This document shows, piece after piece, positions 45,774-55,159 of a stretch of DNA of 64,000 nucleotides. The position numbers were made by a program, and so were the translations under genes. The DNA comes from Helicovermis profundi (GTDB taxonomy: Bacteria > Bacillota > Clostridia > Peptostreptococcales > Acidaminobacteraceae): assembly GCF_033097505.1 (NCBI RefSeq), contig NZ_AP028654.1, positions 1,446,001 to 1,510,000 of the forward strand, read 5' to 3'. A model generated the notes under the pieces. That model saw nothing but the letters and a program-made list of their open reading frames with translations, was not told the DNA's origin and did no database searches. The stretch's first letter is position 1. The number at the start of each line of letters is the position of its first letter.

Positions 45774-46232
45774 ATGAAATTATCTACAAAAGGACGATAT
45801 GGTCTTAGAGCAATGTTTGAACTTGCACTAAATTATGAAAAAGGACCTATTTCTCTTCATAGCATATCTAAGCGTCAGGACATTTCGCTTAATTATTTAG
45901 AGCAATTATTTTCTCAGCTTAAAAAAGCAGGTCTTGTTAAAAGTGTTAGAGGCAAACAAGGTGGGTACTTTATAGAAAAAGAGCCAAAAGAAATCTTTGT
46001 TGGTGAAATTCTTGCTATTTTAGAAGGAGAACTTGCTCCAACAGAATGCGTTAAGGATTTAAGTAAAGATGATAATTGCTCTTATGCAGATTATTGCGTT
46101 ACCAGAACAATTTACAATGAAATTAAAAAGAGTATACATGATGTTGTTTATTCAATTAATCTACAAGATATGTTAGATGAACATTATGAAAATGTTTTAA
46201 CAGATATCGATACATCAAAATGCTACTGTTAA
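45774..46232 (+). CDS. iscR: Rrf2 family regulator, IscR-like
   Basis: DNA-binding regulator of Fe-S cluster genes. N-terminal winged helix begins MKLSTKGRYGLRAMFELA; recognition helix region ISLNYLEQLFSQLKKAGLVKSVRGKQGGY. Three cysteines, C92, C102 and C108, have the spacing used to hold a [2Fe-2S] cluster in IscR. 152 residues. Start at ATG 45774; an upstream TTG (45756) would add six residues unlike the family. First gene of iscR-iscS-iscU, with a palindrome over its promoter. Confidence 0.9.
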   Translation: MKLSTKGRYGLRAMFELALNYEKGPISLHSISKRQDISLNYLEQLFSQLKKAGLVKSVRGKQGGYFIEKEPKEIFVGEILAILEGELAPTECVKDLSKDDNCSYADYCVTRTIYNEIKKSIHDVVYSINLQDMLDEHYENVLTDIDTSKCYC

Positions 46233-46253
46233 AAATAAAAAAGGAGCTTTCTT

Positions 46254-47435
46254 ATGACAAAAAAATTATACTTAGATTATTCGGCTACAACTCCAGTGAA
46301 AAAAGAAGTACTAGATGCGATGATTCCTTATTTTACAGAAGTTTTTGGAAATCCATCAAGTATTCATAAGTTTGGTAGAGATGCAAAAGCAATTGTTGCT
46401 TCTTCAAGAGAAAAAATTGCTAATTTAATTAATTCAAGAGCAGATGAAGTGTATTTCACAGGTGGTGGATCTGAATCTGATAATTGGGCTATAAAAGGTG
46501 TTATGCGAGCGAATAAGAAAAAAGGAAATCATATAATTACTACTAAAATTGAACATCACGCAGTGCTACATACATGTGATTACTTATATAGAGAAGGTTA
46601 TGAAATAACATATTTGGACGTTGATGAATATGGAATGATAAGTTTAGAAGATTTGGAAAATGCAATTACTGATAAAACTGTATTAATTTCAATTATGTTT
46701 ATTAATAATGAAGTGGGAACAATGGAACCTATAAAAGAAATTGGAAATATTGCAAGAAAACATGGAGTTATTTTTCATACAGACGCTGTTCAGGCACTTG
46801 GAAATGTTAAAATAGATGTTGATGATTTTAATATTGATTTACTTTCAATGTCATCGCATAAAATATATGGTCCAAAAGGCATTGGTGCTCTTTATATTAG
46901 AAAAGGTATTAAAATTCATAATTTAATCGAAGGTGGAGCTCAGGAAAAGAAAAGAAGGGCTGGTACAGAAAACGTAGCGGGAATAGTTGGATTTGCAAAA
47001 GCTGCTGAAATAGCTGGAGAAAATTTAGATGCTCATATTGAAAAATTAGTTTATTTAAGAGAAAGACTTGTTAAAGGTATAATGGATAATATTGATTATG
47101 TCAAGTATAATGGACATCCTACTAAAAGGCATCCTGGTAATGTAAATGTGTGCTTTGAATTTATTGAGGGTGAATCGCTGCTTCTAAGTTTAGATTTAGT
47201 TGGTATAGCGGGTTCAAGTGGTTCAGCTTGTACATCAGGTTCTCTTGATCCTTCACATGTTTTACTAGCTCTTGGTTTAACTCATGAAATAGCGCATGGT
47301 TCTTTAAGACTTACAATTGGTGATTTTACAACTGAAGAAGATGTAGATTATGTAATAAAAGAATTACAACCAATTGTTCATAGATTAAGAATAATGTCAC
47401 CACTTTATGATAAAGTTATTAAAGGAGGAAAATAA
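46254..47435 (+). CDS. iscS: cysteine desulfurase
   Basis: PLP enzyme that takes sulfur from cysteine for Fe-S clusters and thio-modified tRNA. PLP lysine K203 in SMSSHKIYGPKGIGAL; the persulfide cysteine C326 in GSSGSACTSGSLDPSH. 393 residues, NifS/IscS class I. ATG with AAGGAG. Between iscR and iscU, with mnmA further on, so it probably supplies sulfur both to IscU and to MnmA. Confidence 0.96.
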   Translation: MTKKLYLDYSATTPVKKEVLDAMIPYFTEVFGNPSSIHKFGRDAKAIVASSREKIANLINSRADEVYFTGGGSESDNWAIKGVMRANKKKGNHIITTKIEHHAVLHTCDYLYREGYEITYLDVDEYGMISLEDLENAITDKTVLISIMFINNEVGTMEPIKEIGNIARKHGVIFHTDAVQALGNVKIDVDDFNIDLLSMSSHKIYGPKGIGALYIRKGIKIHNLIEGGAQEKKRRAGTENVAGIVGFAKAAEIAGENLDAHIEKLVYLRERLVKGIMDNIDYVKYNGHPTKRHPGNVNVCFEFIEGESLLLSLDLVGIAGSSGSACTSGSLDPSHVLLALGLTHEIAHGSLRLTIGDFTTEEDVDYVIKELQPIVHRLRIMSPLYDKVIKGGK

Positions 47436-47436
47436 T

Positions 47437-47859
47437 ATGTATACAAATACAGTGATGGATCATTTTACTAACCCAAGAAATGTTGGTGAAATAGAAAATG
47501 CGGATGGTATGGGCGAAGTAGGTAATGTTAAATGTGGAGATATCATGAGAATGTATCTTAAAATAGAAGGAGATATTATTGTTGATGTTAAGTTTAAAAC
47601 TTTCGGATGTGGATCTGCAGTTGCATCTTCAAGTATTTCAACTGAATTAATAAAAGGAAAAACGATTAAAGAAGCTTTAGCTCTTACAAATAGAGAAGTT
47701 ATTACAGCGCTTGGTGGTCTCCCACCAGTAAAAGTACATTGTTCAGTTCTTGCTGAACAAGCAATAAAAGCGGCTATTTTAGATTATGCCAATAAAAATA
47801 ATTTGGTTTTTGAAGAATTAGCGGGATTTAATCCTGATGAGCTTGATCATGAACATTAA
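47437..47859 (+). CDS. iscU: Fe-S cluster scaffold IscU/NifU
   Basis: Assembles Fe-S clusters. The three conserved cysteines are C33 (VKCGD), C58 (FGCGSA) and C102 (VHCSVLAE), with the Asp of the CGD motif. 140 residues. ATG 47437 chosen because AAAGGAGG is just upstream; it starts two bases after iscS ends. Ends before a terminator-like hairpin leading to mnmA. Confidence 0.96.
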   Translation: MYTNTVMDHFTNPRNVGEIENADGMGEVGNVKCGDIMRMYLKIEGDIIVDVKFKTFGCGSAVASSSISTELIKGKTIKEALALTNREVITALGGLPPVKVHCSVLAEQAIKAAILDYANKNNLVFEELAGFNPDELDHEH

Positions 47860-47868
47860 TTGTATGCA

Positions 47869-47901
47869 GCCTCTATTGATTTAATCTTTAGAGGCTTTTT
47901 T
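47869..47901 (+). terminator. terminator or attenuator between iscU and mnmA
   Basis: GCCTCTA/TAGAGGC stem followed by six T; the T run directly abuts the mnmA ribosome site GGAGG. Read-through would be needed to reach mnmA unless a separate promoter exists; none is obvious. Confidence 0.8.
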
Positions 47902-47910
47902 GGAGGATGT

Positions 47911-49020
47911 ATGAAAGAAATGTTAGATAAGAAAAAAGTCGTTGTTGGTATGAGTGGTGGAGTTGATAGTACTGTTGCTGCCTATAAATTAAAAGAACTT
48001 GGTTATGAAGTCATTGGTATAAATATGAAACTTTGGAAGGAAGAAAAATTTGAAGATGAGCAATTCGAAAATGATGGTGGATGTTGTTCTCTTTCTTCAG
48101 TAAATGACGCAAGAAGAGTTTGTTCAAAATTAGATATTCCTTTTTATGTTGTGAATTTTAAGGAAATTTTCAAGAAAAAAGTAGTTGATTATTTTGTAGA
48201 TGATTATCAAAACGGTAGAACGCCAAATCCTTGTATTGCATGTAATAAATTTATTAAATTTGATGCGCTTCTAAGAAAAGCGCATGAACTTGGTGCTTAT
48301 TATGTAGCGACAGGTCATTATGCAAAGATTGAATACGATAATAATATAAATAGATATTTGGTTAAAAAATCAAATGAAGATAAAAAAGACCAAACATATG
48401 CTATATATAATTTGACTCAGGAACAATTGAAACATACGCTAATGCCGCTCGGTGATTTTAACTCTAAAGATGATGTAAGAAAAATAGCTAACTCGTTTGA
48501 TTTTTCTATGTCAAAAAAGAAAGATTCTCAGGAAATTTGCTTTGTTCCTGATGATGATTACTCAGGTTTTGTAGAAAGATATATTGATAAAAAATTTACT
48601 AAAGGAAACTTTATTGATCTTAAGGGGAAAATATTAGGAAAACATAATGGAATTATTAACTATACAATAGGGCAAAGAAAAGGTCTTGGTATAACTTTTG
48701 GAAAGCCAACATATGTAATTGATATTAATTCTAAAACTAATGAAATTACTTTAGGTGATAATGAAGGAGTATTTAAGAAAAATCTGATTGCAAATGAATT
48801 TAATAGCATTTATTATGATAAAATCGAAGGTGAATTAGAAGTTTATGCAAAAATAAGATATAGTGCTAAACTCACAAAATGTATTATTTCAGTTATTGAA
48901 GAGGATAAAATTAAAGTTACTTTTATGTCTCCTGTAAGGGCAATTACTCCAGGGCAAGCAGTAGTGTTTTATAAAGGTGAATATATGATTGGTGGTGCAA
49001 CCATAGAGCGTTCTTTTTAA
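47911..49020 (+). CDS. mnmA: tRNA 2-thiouridylase MnmA
   Basis: Thiolates U34 of Glu, Gln and Lys tRNAs. ATP PP-loop GMSGGVDSTVAAY, catalytic cysteines in TPNPCIACN and SQEICFVPDDDY, plus ATGHYAKI and KDQTYAIYNLTQEQL. The start is ATG 47911 with TTGGAGG upstream; the open frame extends left to 47860 through the terminator hairpin and is not used. 369 residues. Sulfur would come from IscS upstream. Confidence 0.95.
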   Translation: MKEMLDKKKVVVGMSGGVDSTVAAYKLKELGYEVIGINMKLWKEEKFEDEQFENDGGCCSLSSVNDARRVCSKLDIPFYVVNFKEIFKKKVVDYFVDDYQNGRTPNPCIACNKFIKFDALLRKAHELGAYYVATGHYAKIEYDNNINRYLVKKSNEDKKDQTYAIYNLTQEQLKHTLMPLGDFNSKDDVRKIANSFDFSMSKKKDSQEICFVPDDDYSGFVERYIDKKFTKGNFIDLKGKILGKHNGIINYTIGQRKGLGITFGKPTYVIDINSKTNEITLGDNEGVFKKNLIANEFNSIYYDKIEGELEVYAKIRYSAKLTKCIISVIEEDKIKVTFMSPVRAITPGQAVVFYKGEYMIGGATIERSF

Positions 49021-49067
49021 AAACAAATTGTTGTAGAAAATAATTGAAATTTTTGTTATAATGAATT

Positions 49068-49094
49068 AATCCCTATATTATTAGGGTTTTTTTT
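49068..49094 (+). terminator. terminator after mnmA
   Basis: AATCCCTA/TAGGGTTT stem with eight-plus T. TATAAT at 49057-49062 just ahead could be the -10 of an alaS promoter, in which case the hairpin lies in the alaS leader. Confidence 0.75.
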
Positions 49095-49152
49095 ATGCTA
49101 GTTGATTTTAAAAATATTAATATAATTGGATAAATTTAATGAGGTGATTTTT

Positions 49153-51786
49153 TTGGAAAAAATGGGTTTGAATGAAATTAGAAGTAAATTTTTAGAATTC
49201 TTTGAAAGTAAGAATCATTATGTTGAATCAAGTTTTTCGCTTGTACCACAAAATGATAAAAGTTTATTATTAATCAATGCAGGTATGGCTCCAATGAAAA
49301 ATTATTTTATGGGACTTGATACTCCACCTAGTAAAAGAATGGCAACTTGCCAAAAATGTATTAGAACTGGTGATATTGATAATGTTGGTTTAACAGATAG
49401 ACATGGAACTTTTTTTGAGATGCTTGGTAATTTTTCTTTTGGAGATTATTTTAAAAATGAGTCGATAGAATGGGGATGGGAGTTTATTACAAAATGGCTT
49501 AAATTACCAATTGATAAACTTTGGGTGACTGTTTATGAAGAAGATGATGAAGCGTATGATATTTGGAAAGATAAAATTGGAATTCCAGAGGAAAGAATTG
49601 TTAGATTAGGTAAGGACGATAATTTTTGGGAAATAGGAACTGGACCATGTGGACCATGTTCAGAGATATTTTTTGATCGCGGTGAAAAATATGGCTGCGG
49701 ATTAGATGGATGTAAACCTGGGTGTGAATGTGATAGATATATTGAATTTTGGAATCACGTATTTACACAATTTAATAGAGATGAAAAAGGTGAGTATACA
49801 CCACTAGCAAATAAAAATATTGATACTGGTATGGGACTTGAAAGAATCGCATGTATTATGCAAGATGTGGATACGATTTTTGAAATTGACACTTTAAATC
49901 ATATTTTAACTAAAGTTTGTAAAATTTCTGATAAAGAATATGGAAAACTTAGAAAAAATGATATTTCAATTAGAATTATAACTGACCACATTAGAGCCGT
50001 TAGTTTTTTGATTGGAGATGGTGTTCTTCCTAACAATGAAGGAAGAGGTTATGTTTTAAGGAGACTTCTTAGAAGAGCTGCAAGACACGGAAGATTGCTT
50101 GGAATTAAAGGGAAGTTTTTATCAGATTTAGTGGATGAAGTTATTTTGGTTTCTGGTGAGGCATATCCAACTTTAATAGAAAGAAAAGATTATATAAAAA
50201 AGATTATTTTTGTAGAAGAAGAACGTTTTGAGCAAACAATTGATCAAGGATTATCTATTTTAAAAGAATACGTGGACCAACTATTAATTGAAAATAAAAA
50301 AGAGCTTTCTGGTGAAAGAGCATTTAAGCTATATGATACATTTGGTTTTCCTTTAGATTTAACAAAAGAAATTTTAGAAGAACAAAATTTTAGTGTGGAT
50401 GTTGATTCTTTTAATAGAGAAATGGAAAATCAAAAAAATAGAGCTAGAAACGCAAGAGGAAATGATGATGAACTTAGCTGGGAAGAGGATTTATTCTCAC
50501 AAGTTGATATAGAAGATGAAATAGAGTTTATTGGTTATAATAATTTAAATAGTGAGTGTAAAATTGTAGCTCTAGTAAAAGAAAATGAAATTACTTCAAT
50601 TGCATCAGTCGGTGATAAAGTCCAAATTGTACTTGATAAAACGCCTTTTTATCCAAAAGGTGGTGGACAAGTTGGTGATAAAGGTATTATTAAAACAAAT
50701 AAAGCAAAAATTGTAATTGATGATACAATTAAAGGATTAAATAATTTAATAATTCATAATGGTCAAGTCGTTCTGGGTGAAATAAATGTTGAAGACAGTG
50801 TTGATGCTAGAGTTGACTATTCTCTTAGAATGGATACTGCAAGGAATCATAGTGCTACACATTTGCTTCAGAAAGCATTAAAAATAGTCTTAGGTTCACA
50901 TATAGCGCAAGCTGGTTCATATGTTGATTCGAAAAAGCTACGTTTTGACTTTACACATTTTGAATCTATTAGTAAAGAGGCTTTAAAAGAAGTTGAAGAT
51001 ATAGTAAATGATCATATCCATTTAGCTGAAAATGTTTTTATTAACAATATGAAGATAAAAGAAGCAAAAGAGATGGGTGCCATGGCCTTATTTGGCGAAA
51101 AATATGGTGAAGAAGTAAGAGTAGTTAAGATGGGTGAATTTAGCATGGAACTTTGCGGCGGTACACACGTAAGGAATACAAGCGAAATTGGTTCTTTTAA
51201 AATCATTTCTGAAAGTGGAGTTGCAGCTGGTGTAAGAAGAATTGAAGCTATAACTGGAAGAAATGTTTCTACTTTACTTGAAAAATATGAAAAAATAATT
51301 AATGAGATTTCAAATAACATTAAAGCTAAACCTGAAAATGTTATAGAAAAAGTAAATGCCCTTATTTCTGATAATAATGAATTGTCGAAGGAAATAAAAA
51401 AAATGAAAGAGAAATCTGCTGGAAGTTTAGCAGATAATATTGAAAAAGAGATAAAAGTAATTAATGGTTTTAAGGTTGTTGCTAAAAGATTTGATAAAGT
51501 TGATATAAATTCATTAAGAGTTATTGCAGATAAATTAAAAGATTCTATTGAGAATTCAATAATTATTTTTGCAGCTGTAAATAACGAAAGTATTAATTTC
51601 TTAGTTATGGCATCAAACGAGGCTATTAAAAAAGGAGCTCATGCAGGGAATATTATTAAAGAAGTTTCTAAAGTTGCCAAAGGTGGTGGCGGTGGAAGAC
51701 CCAATATGGCTCAAGCTGGAGGAAAAGATTTTACTAAAATTGATGAAGCAATTGATAAAGGATTAGAAATTATTAAAAATATATAA
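49153..51786 (+). CDS. alaS: alanyl-tRNA synthetase
   Basis: Charges tRNA-Ala and edits mischarged Ser/Gly. Class II catalytic domain (1-250, with RMATCQKCIRTGDIDNVG and GRGYVLRRLLRRAARHG), editing domain with zinc ligands RNHSATHLL and CGGTH, C-terminal oligomerisation region ending in GGGGGRPNMAQAGGK. TTG 49153 is the likely start: GAGGTG lies six bases upstream, and the ATG three codons later is too far. 877 residues, family norm. Followed by ireB and ruvX, the standard Firmicute order. Confidence 0.96.
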   Translation: MEKMGLNEIRSKFLEFFESKNHYVESSFSLVPQNDKSLLLINAGMAPMKNYFMGLDTPPSKRMATCQKCIRTGDIDNVGLTDRHGTFFEMLGNFSFGDYFKNESIEWGWEFITKWLKLPIDKLWVTVYEEDDEAYDIWKDKIGIPEERIVRLGKDDNFWEIGTGPCGPCSEIFFDRGEKYGCGLDGCKPGCECDRYIEFWNHVFTQFNRDEKGEYTPLANKNIDTGMGLERIACIMQDVDTIFEIDTLNHILTKVCKISDKEYGKLRKNDISIRIITDHIRAVSFLIGDGVLPNNEGRGYVLRRLLRRAARHGRLLGIKGKFLSDLVDEVILVSGEAYPTLIERKDYIKKIIFVEEERFEQTIDQGLSILKEYVDQLLIENKKELSGERAFKLYDTFGFPLDLTKEILEEQNFSVDVDSFNREMENQKNRARNARGNDDELSWEEDLFSQVDIEDEIEFIGYNNLNSECKIVALVKENEITSIASVGDKVQIVLDKTPFYPKGGGQVGDKGIIKTNKAKIVIDDTIKGLNNLIIHNGQVVLGEINVEDSVDARVDYSLRMDTARNHSATHLLQKALKIVLGSHIAQAGSYVDSKKLRFDFTHFESISKEALKEVEDIVNDHIHLAENVFINNMKIKEAKEMGAMALFGEKYGEEVRVVKMGEFSMELCGGTHVRNTSEIGSFKIISESGVAAGVRRIEAITGRNVSTLLEKYEKIINEISNNIKAKPENVIEKVNALISDNNELSKEIKKMKEKSAGSLADNIEKEIKVINGFKVVAKRFDKVDINSLRVIADKLKDSIENSIIIFAAVNNESINFLVMASNEAIKKGAHAGNIIKEVSKVAKGGGGGRPNMAQAGGKDFTKIDEAIDKGLEIIKNI

Positions 51787-51862
51787 TTATTATAAATCAC
51801 TATTTTGTTTATTGATACTTACTTCGGGTAATAATTAATGACAGAATAAAGGAGGCAATTAT

Positions 51863-52120
51863 ATGGACAAAACTATGAAATTTTCAGTTGAAAAGCAGCA
51901 ATCAGAGGAAAGAAAAGAAATATTATTATTTGTTTATAACGCTTTAACAGAGAAAGGATATCATCCTACTAATCAAATGATTGGTTATTTATTGTCTGGT
52001 GATCCAACATATATAACTACGCATAAAGATGCAAGAAAAGTGATTAGAAAAGTTGAAAGAGATGAAATTTTAGAAGAAATTTTAGAGTATTATCTAAAAA
52101 ATAATATTGTAAACAAATAA
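51863..52120 (+). CDS. ireB: IreB family regulatory phosphoprotein
   Basis: 85-residue UPF0297 protein. The block [38 protein letters not shown] is diagnostic. In Enterococcus, IreB is a substrate of the kinase IreK, with phosphorylated Thr near the N terminus; Thr4 (MDKTMKFS) is in the equivalent place. ATG with AAAGGAGG. Between alaS and ruvX as in most Firmicutes. Confidence 0.93.
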   Translation: MDKTMKFSVEKQQSEERKEILLFVYNALTEKGYHPTNQMIGYLLSGDPTYITTHKDARKVIRKVERDEILEEILEYYLKNNIVNK

Positions 52121-52127
52121 TATGAGT

Positions 52128-52161
52128 AATTGCCGTTAGAATATTAGAGTTTTGACGGCAA
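52128..52161 (+). other. hairpin upstream of ruvX
   Basis: ATTGCCGT pairs perfectly with ACGGCAAT. No U tail follows, so it is not a standard terminator; it sits seven bases before the ruvX ribosome site and might affect translation or mRNA stability. Confidence 0.5.
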
Positions 52162-52178
52162 TGAATGGAAAGGTAAAA

Positions 52179-52637
52179 ATGAAAATACTAGGACTTGATG
52201 TAGGAGATAGTACTATAGGCGTTGCAATAACTGATGATTTATTGATTACTGCTCAGGGCAGAGAAACAATCTTTAGAGAAAGTTTAAAAATTGATATTGA
52301 TAAGTTGATTGAATATATAATTACTGAAAATGTTAATATAATAGTTGTGGGACTTCCTAAAAATATGAATGGAACTATTGGTATGCAAGGTGAGAAAACA
52401 ATTAGCTTTGTTAAAAAATTAGAAAAAAAAATAAAGTTTTCTATTAGAACTAAAGATAAAGACGTTAAAATAGAATATTGGGATGAAAGATTAACTTCAA
52501 AAGCGGCTGAAAAAACTCTTATTAATGCTAATGTAAGAAGAGATAAAAGAAAAAAAGTTATTGATAAGTTAGCGGCAGTTTATATACTTCAGGGATTTGT
52601 TGATAATTACAATATGGTTAATAAAAATAACATGTGA
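52179..52637 (+). CDS. ruvX: putative pre-16S rRNA nuclease / Holliday-junction resolvase RuvX
   Basis: RNase H-like nuclease (YqgF). ILGLDVGDSTIGVAITD holds the first catalytic Asp; VVGLPKNMNGTIGMQGEK and WDERLTSKAAEK carry the others. 152 residues. ATG 52179 chosen for GGAAAGG upstream; the longer frame from 52152 lacks a ribosome site. Ends 13 bases before the DUF1292 gene, same operon. Confidence 0.93.
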   Translation: MKILGLDVGDSTIGVAITDDLLITAQGRETIFRESLKIDIDKLIEYIITENVNIIVVGLPKNMNGTIGMQGEKTISFVKKLEKKIKFSIRTKDKDVKIEYWDERLTSKAAEKTLINANVRRDKRKKVIDKLAAVYILQGFVDNYNMVNKNNM

Positions 52638-52650
52638 AATGAGGATTAAA

Positions 52651-52899
52651 ATGGATAATATAATTACATTAAAAGATGAAGAAGGTAAAAATGTTGATTT
52701 TGAAGTGATTGCAAACTTTAAAGTAGATGATGATGAATATTCAGTACTTTTTCCGATTGAAGAAAATGGGGAAGAAGCACTTCTTTTTAAAGTTATTGGA
52801 GAAGAAGGCGGAGAGACTATTTTAGAATATATTGAAAACGACGAAGAATTTAGTAGAGCTTCAAAAGCATACCATGAATTAATGAATGAAAAAAACTAG
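52651..52899 (+). CDS. DUF1292 family protein (YrzB-like)
   Basis: 82-residue acidic protein. Pattern IITLKDEEGKNVDFEVIANFKVDDDEYSVLFPI...EEALLFKVI matches UPF0473. Function unknown; conserved position between ruvX and a fur-type gene. ATG 52651 with GAGGAT upstream. Confidence 0.9.
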   Translation: MDNIITLKDEEGKNVDFEVIANFKVDDDEYSVLFPIEENGEEALLFKVIGEEGGETILEYIENDEEFSRASKAYHELMNEKN

Positions 52900-52955
52900 T
52901 TTTACATTGTCAATATTTATCAAAGATGATAAAATTGAAATAGATGAGGTGTTAT

Positions 52956-53399
52956 ATGAGTGATAAGTATGATGAACTTAAAGAGAAATTAAAAAACAGA
53001 GGTTATAAACTTACTCCACAAAGAAAGTCAATCTTTGATGTTATTATTGATAATATCGGAAAACACTTGAGCACTGAAGATATTTACGATATCGTTAGAA
53101 AAAAGTGTTCTGATATTGGACTTGCTACAGTTTATAGAGCGCTAATTTTATTTGATGAAATAGATGTTGTTTCAAAGCTTATACTGGATGATTCTTGTGT
53201 AAGGTATGAGATTAATTCACATAGAGAAGGACATTACCATCATCATTTGATCTGTAACAACTGTGGTAAAGTTATTGAAGTGAACGGCGACTATTTAGAA
53301 GAACTAGAACATAAAATTGAAACGGAATATGATTTTAAAATTGTTGATCATAAATTGAAATTTTTTGGTATTTGTAGTAATTGTAAAAAAGCCTTGTAA
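52956..53399 (+). CDS. Fur family transcriptional regulator
   Basis: Metal- or peroxide-responsive repressor. Winged helix KLTPQRKSIFDVI and DIGLATVYRALILFDE; metal motif REGHYHHHLICNNCG, and a second CxxC near the C terminus (GICSNCKKAL) for the structural zinc. 147 residues. Whether it is Fur, PerR or Zur cannot be settled from sequence. ATG 52956 follows GAGGTG at four bases; ATG 52944 in frame overlaps that site. Confidence 0.92.
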   Translation: MSDKYDELKEKLKNRGYKLTPQRKSIFDVIIDNIGKHLSTEDIYDIVRKKCSDIGLATVYRALILFDEIDVVSKLILDDSCVRYEINSHREGHYHHHLICNNCGKVIEVNGDYLEELEHKIETEYDFKIVDHKLKFFGICSNCKKAL

Positions 53400-53422
53400 T
53401 TTTTATTACGGGCTTTGTTTTT
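53387..53422 (+). terminator. imperfect terminator overlapping the fur-type stop
   Basis: AAAGCC/GGCTTT outer stem with GTAAT/ATTAC inside, followed by GTTTTTG. The stem includes the last codons of the regulator gene. Confidence 0.6.
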
Positions 53423-53467
53423 GTAAATAATTAGATAATTATTTGCATATATAGGAAGAGGTGTAAA

Positions 53468-55138
53468 ATGGGAAAAAAAATTAGTCACAAATTAAAGATA
53501 ATCCCTTTAGGTGGATTAAATGAAATTGGAAAGAATATGACAGCATTTGAATATAACAATGAAATTCTTATTATTGATTGTGGTTTGTCATTTCCAAGCG
53601 AAGAAATGCTTGGAATTGATGTTGTTATACAAGATATAACTTATCTAAAGAAAAATGAAGAAAAGGTTAAAGGAATTGTATTTACACATGGTCATGAGGA
53701 CCATATAGGTTCAGTGCCATATTTCCTAAAAGAAATTAATGTTCCACTTTATGGAACAAAGCTAACACTTGGCTTAATTAATGTAAAAATTAAAGATAAG
53801 AAAAATTTAGGAAAAGTTGAAATGATAGTTAAAGAACCTGGACAAGCATTTAAAGTTGGATGTTTTGGAGTTGAATTTATTAGAGTAAGTCATAGTATTC
53901 CTGATGCAGTATCGGTAGTTTTAACTACTCCTTTTGGTAAGATAGTATACACTGGAGACTTTAAAATTGATTATACTCCAATTGATGGACAAGCAATTGA
54001 TTTGGGTAGATTTGCGGAGCTTGGAAACGAAGGCGTTACACTACTTATGGCAGAGAGTACTAATGTTGAAAGAGAAGGTTATACAATGAGCGAAAGCACT
54101 GTTGGTATAACATTTGATAATATATTTAGGGCATCAACTACTCGAATCATTGTTGCCTCGTTTGCATCAAATATTCATAGAGTTCAGCAAATTGTAAATG
54201 CTGCACAAATGAATGATAGAAAAGTCTGTTTTTCTGGAAGAAGTATGGTTAATGTTTCCGAAGTTGCAAAGGAACTTGGTTATTTAAAAATAAATGAGGA
54301 TACTTTAATTGATATAAAAGATTTAGACAGGTATCCTGATAATGAAATTGTACTTGTTACTACTGGAACACAAGGTGAACCAATGGCAGCTCTTTCTAGA
54401 ATGGCAAAAGGAGAGCATAGAAACGTTCAAATTAGAGAAGGTGATCTTGTAATCTTTTCCTCTTCACCAATTCCGGGCAATGAAAAAAGTATAAAAAATG
54501 TTATTAATTTGCTTTATCAAAAAGGTGCCGAAGTTATATATGAAGCTCTTGCAGATGTTCATGTTTCAGGCCATGCTTGTAAAGAAGAACTTAAACTTAT
54601 ACATGCTCTTGTAAAACCGAAATATTTTATTCCTATTCATGGCGAATATAGCCATCTTAAAACTCATAGTGAACTTGCTCATCAAATGGGAATACCGAAT
54701 GAAAATATTTTTGTTCTTTCAAATGGTAACACTCTTGAAATAACACAAAACGGAGCAAAAATGGGTAAAAATGTACCAAGTGGAAAGCTTTTAATTGATG
54801 GTTTAGGTATTGGTGATGTTGGCAATATTGTACTTCGTGATAGAAAAATTTTATCTGAAGATGGTCTTATGGTAGTAGTTGTTAGTGTAAATAAATCAAC
54901 AAATACCATTGTTTCGGGTCCTGATATTATTTCTAGAGGCTTTGTTTACGTAAGAGAATCAGAAGAACTTATGCTAGGGGCGAAAAAAGTAGTAAAAGAA
55001 TCATTAACAAATTGTTTAGATAATAATATTAAAGATTGGGCATCACTCAAAAGTGCTATTAGAAATTCTTTAAGAGAATTTTTATATAGAACTACTAAGA
55101 GAAGTCCTATGATTCTTCCTGTTATAATGGAGGTTTAG
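53468..55138 (+). CDS. rnj: ribonuclease J
   Basis: 5'-3' exo- and endoribonuclease for mRNA decay and rRNA maturation. Metallo-beta-lactamase motif THGHEDHIGSVPYF (H74, H76, D78, H79), the beta-CASP insertion with STNVEREGYTMSE, GTQGEPMAALSRMAKGEH, and HVSGHACKEEL. 556 residues, normal. ATG after GAAGAGGTG. Together with RNase Y the window holds both main decay enzymes. Confidence 0.96.
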   Translation: MGKKISHKLKIIPLGGLNEIGKNMTAFEYNNEILIIDCGLSFPSEEMLGIDVVIQDITYLKKNEEKVKGIVFTHGHEDHIGSVPYFLKEINVPLYGTKLTLGLINVKIKDKKNLGKVEMIVKEPGQAFKVGCFGVEFIRVSHSIPDAVSVVLTTPFGKIVYTGDFKIDYTPIDGQAIDLGRFAELGNEGVTLLMAESTNVEREGYTMSESTVGITFDNIFRASTTRIIVASFASNIHRVQQIVNAAQMNDRKVCFSGRSMVNVSEVAKELGYLKINEDTLIDIKDLDRYPDNEIVLVTTGTQGEPMAALSRMAKGEHRNVQIREGDLVIFSSSPIPGNEKSIKNVINLLYQKGAEVIYEALADVHVSGHACKEELKLIHALVKPKYFIPIHGEYSHLKTHSELAHQMGIPNENIFVLSNGNTLEITQNGAKMGKNVPSGKLLIDGLGIGDVGNIVLRDRKILSEDGLMVVVVSVNKSTNTIVSGPDIISRGFVYVRESEELMLGAKKVVKESLTNCLDNNIKDWASLKSAIRNSLREFLYRTTKRSPMILPVIMEV

Positions 55139-55159
55139 TATTAATTTGTCGGAGGTGCT

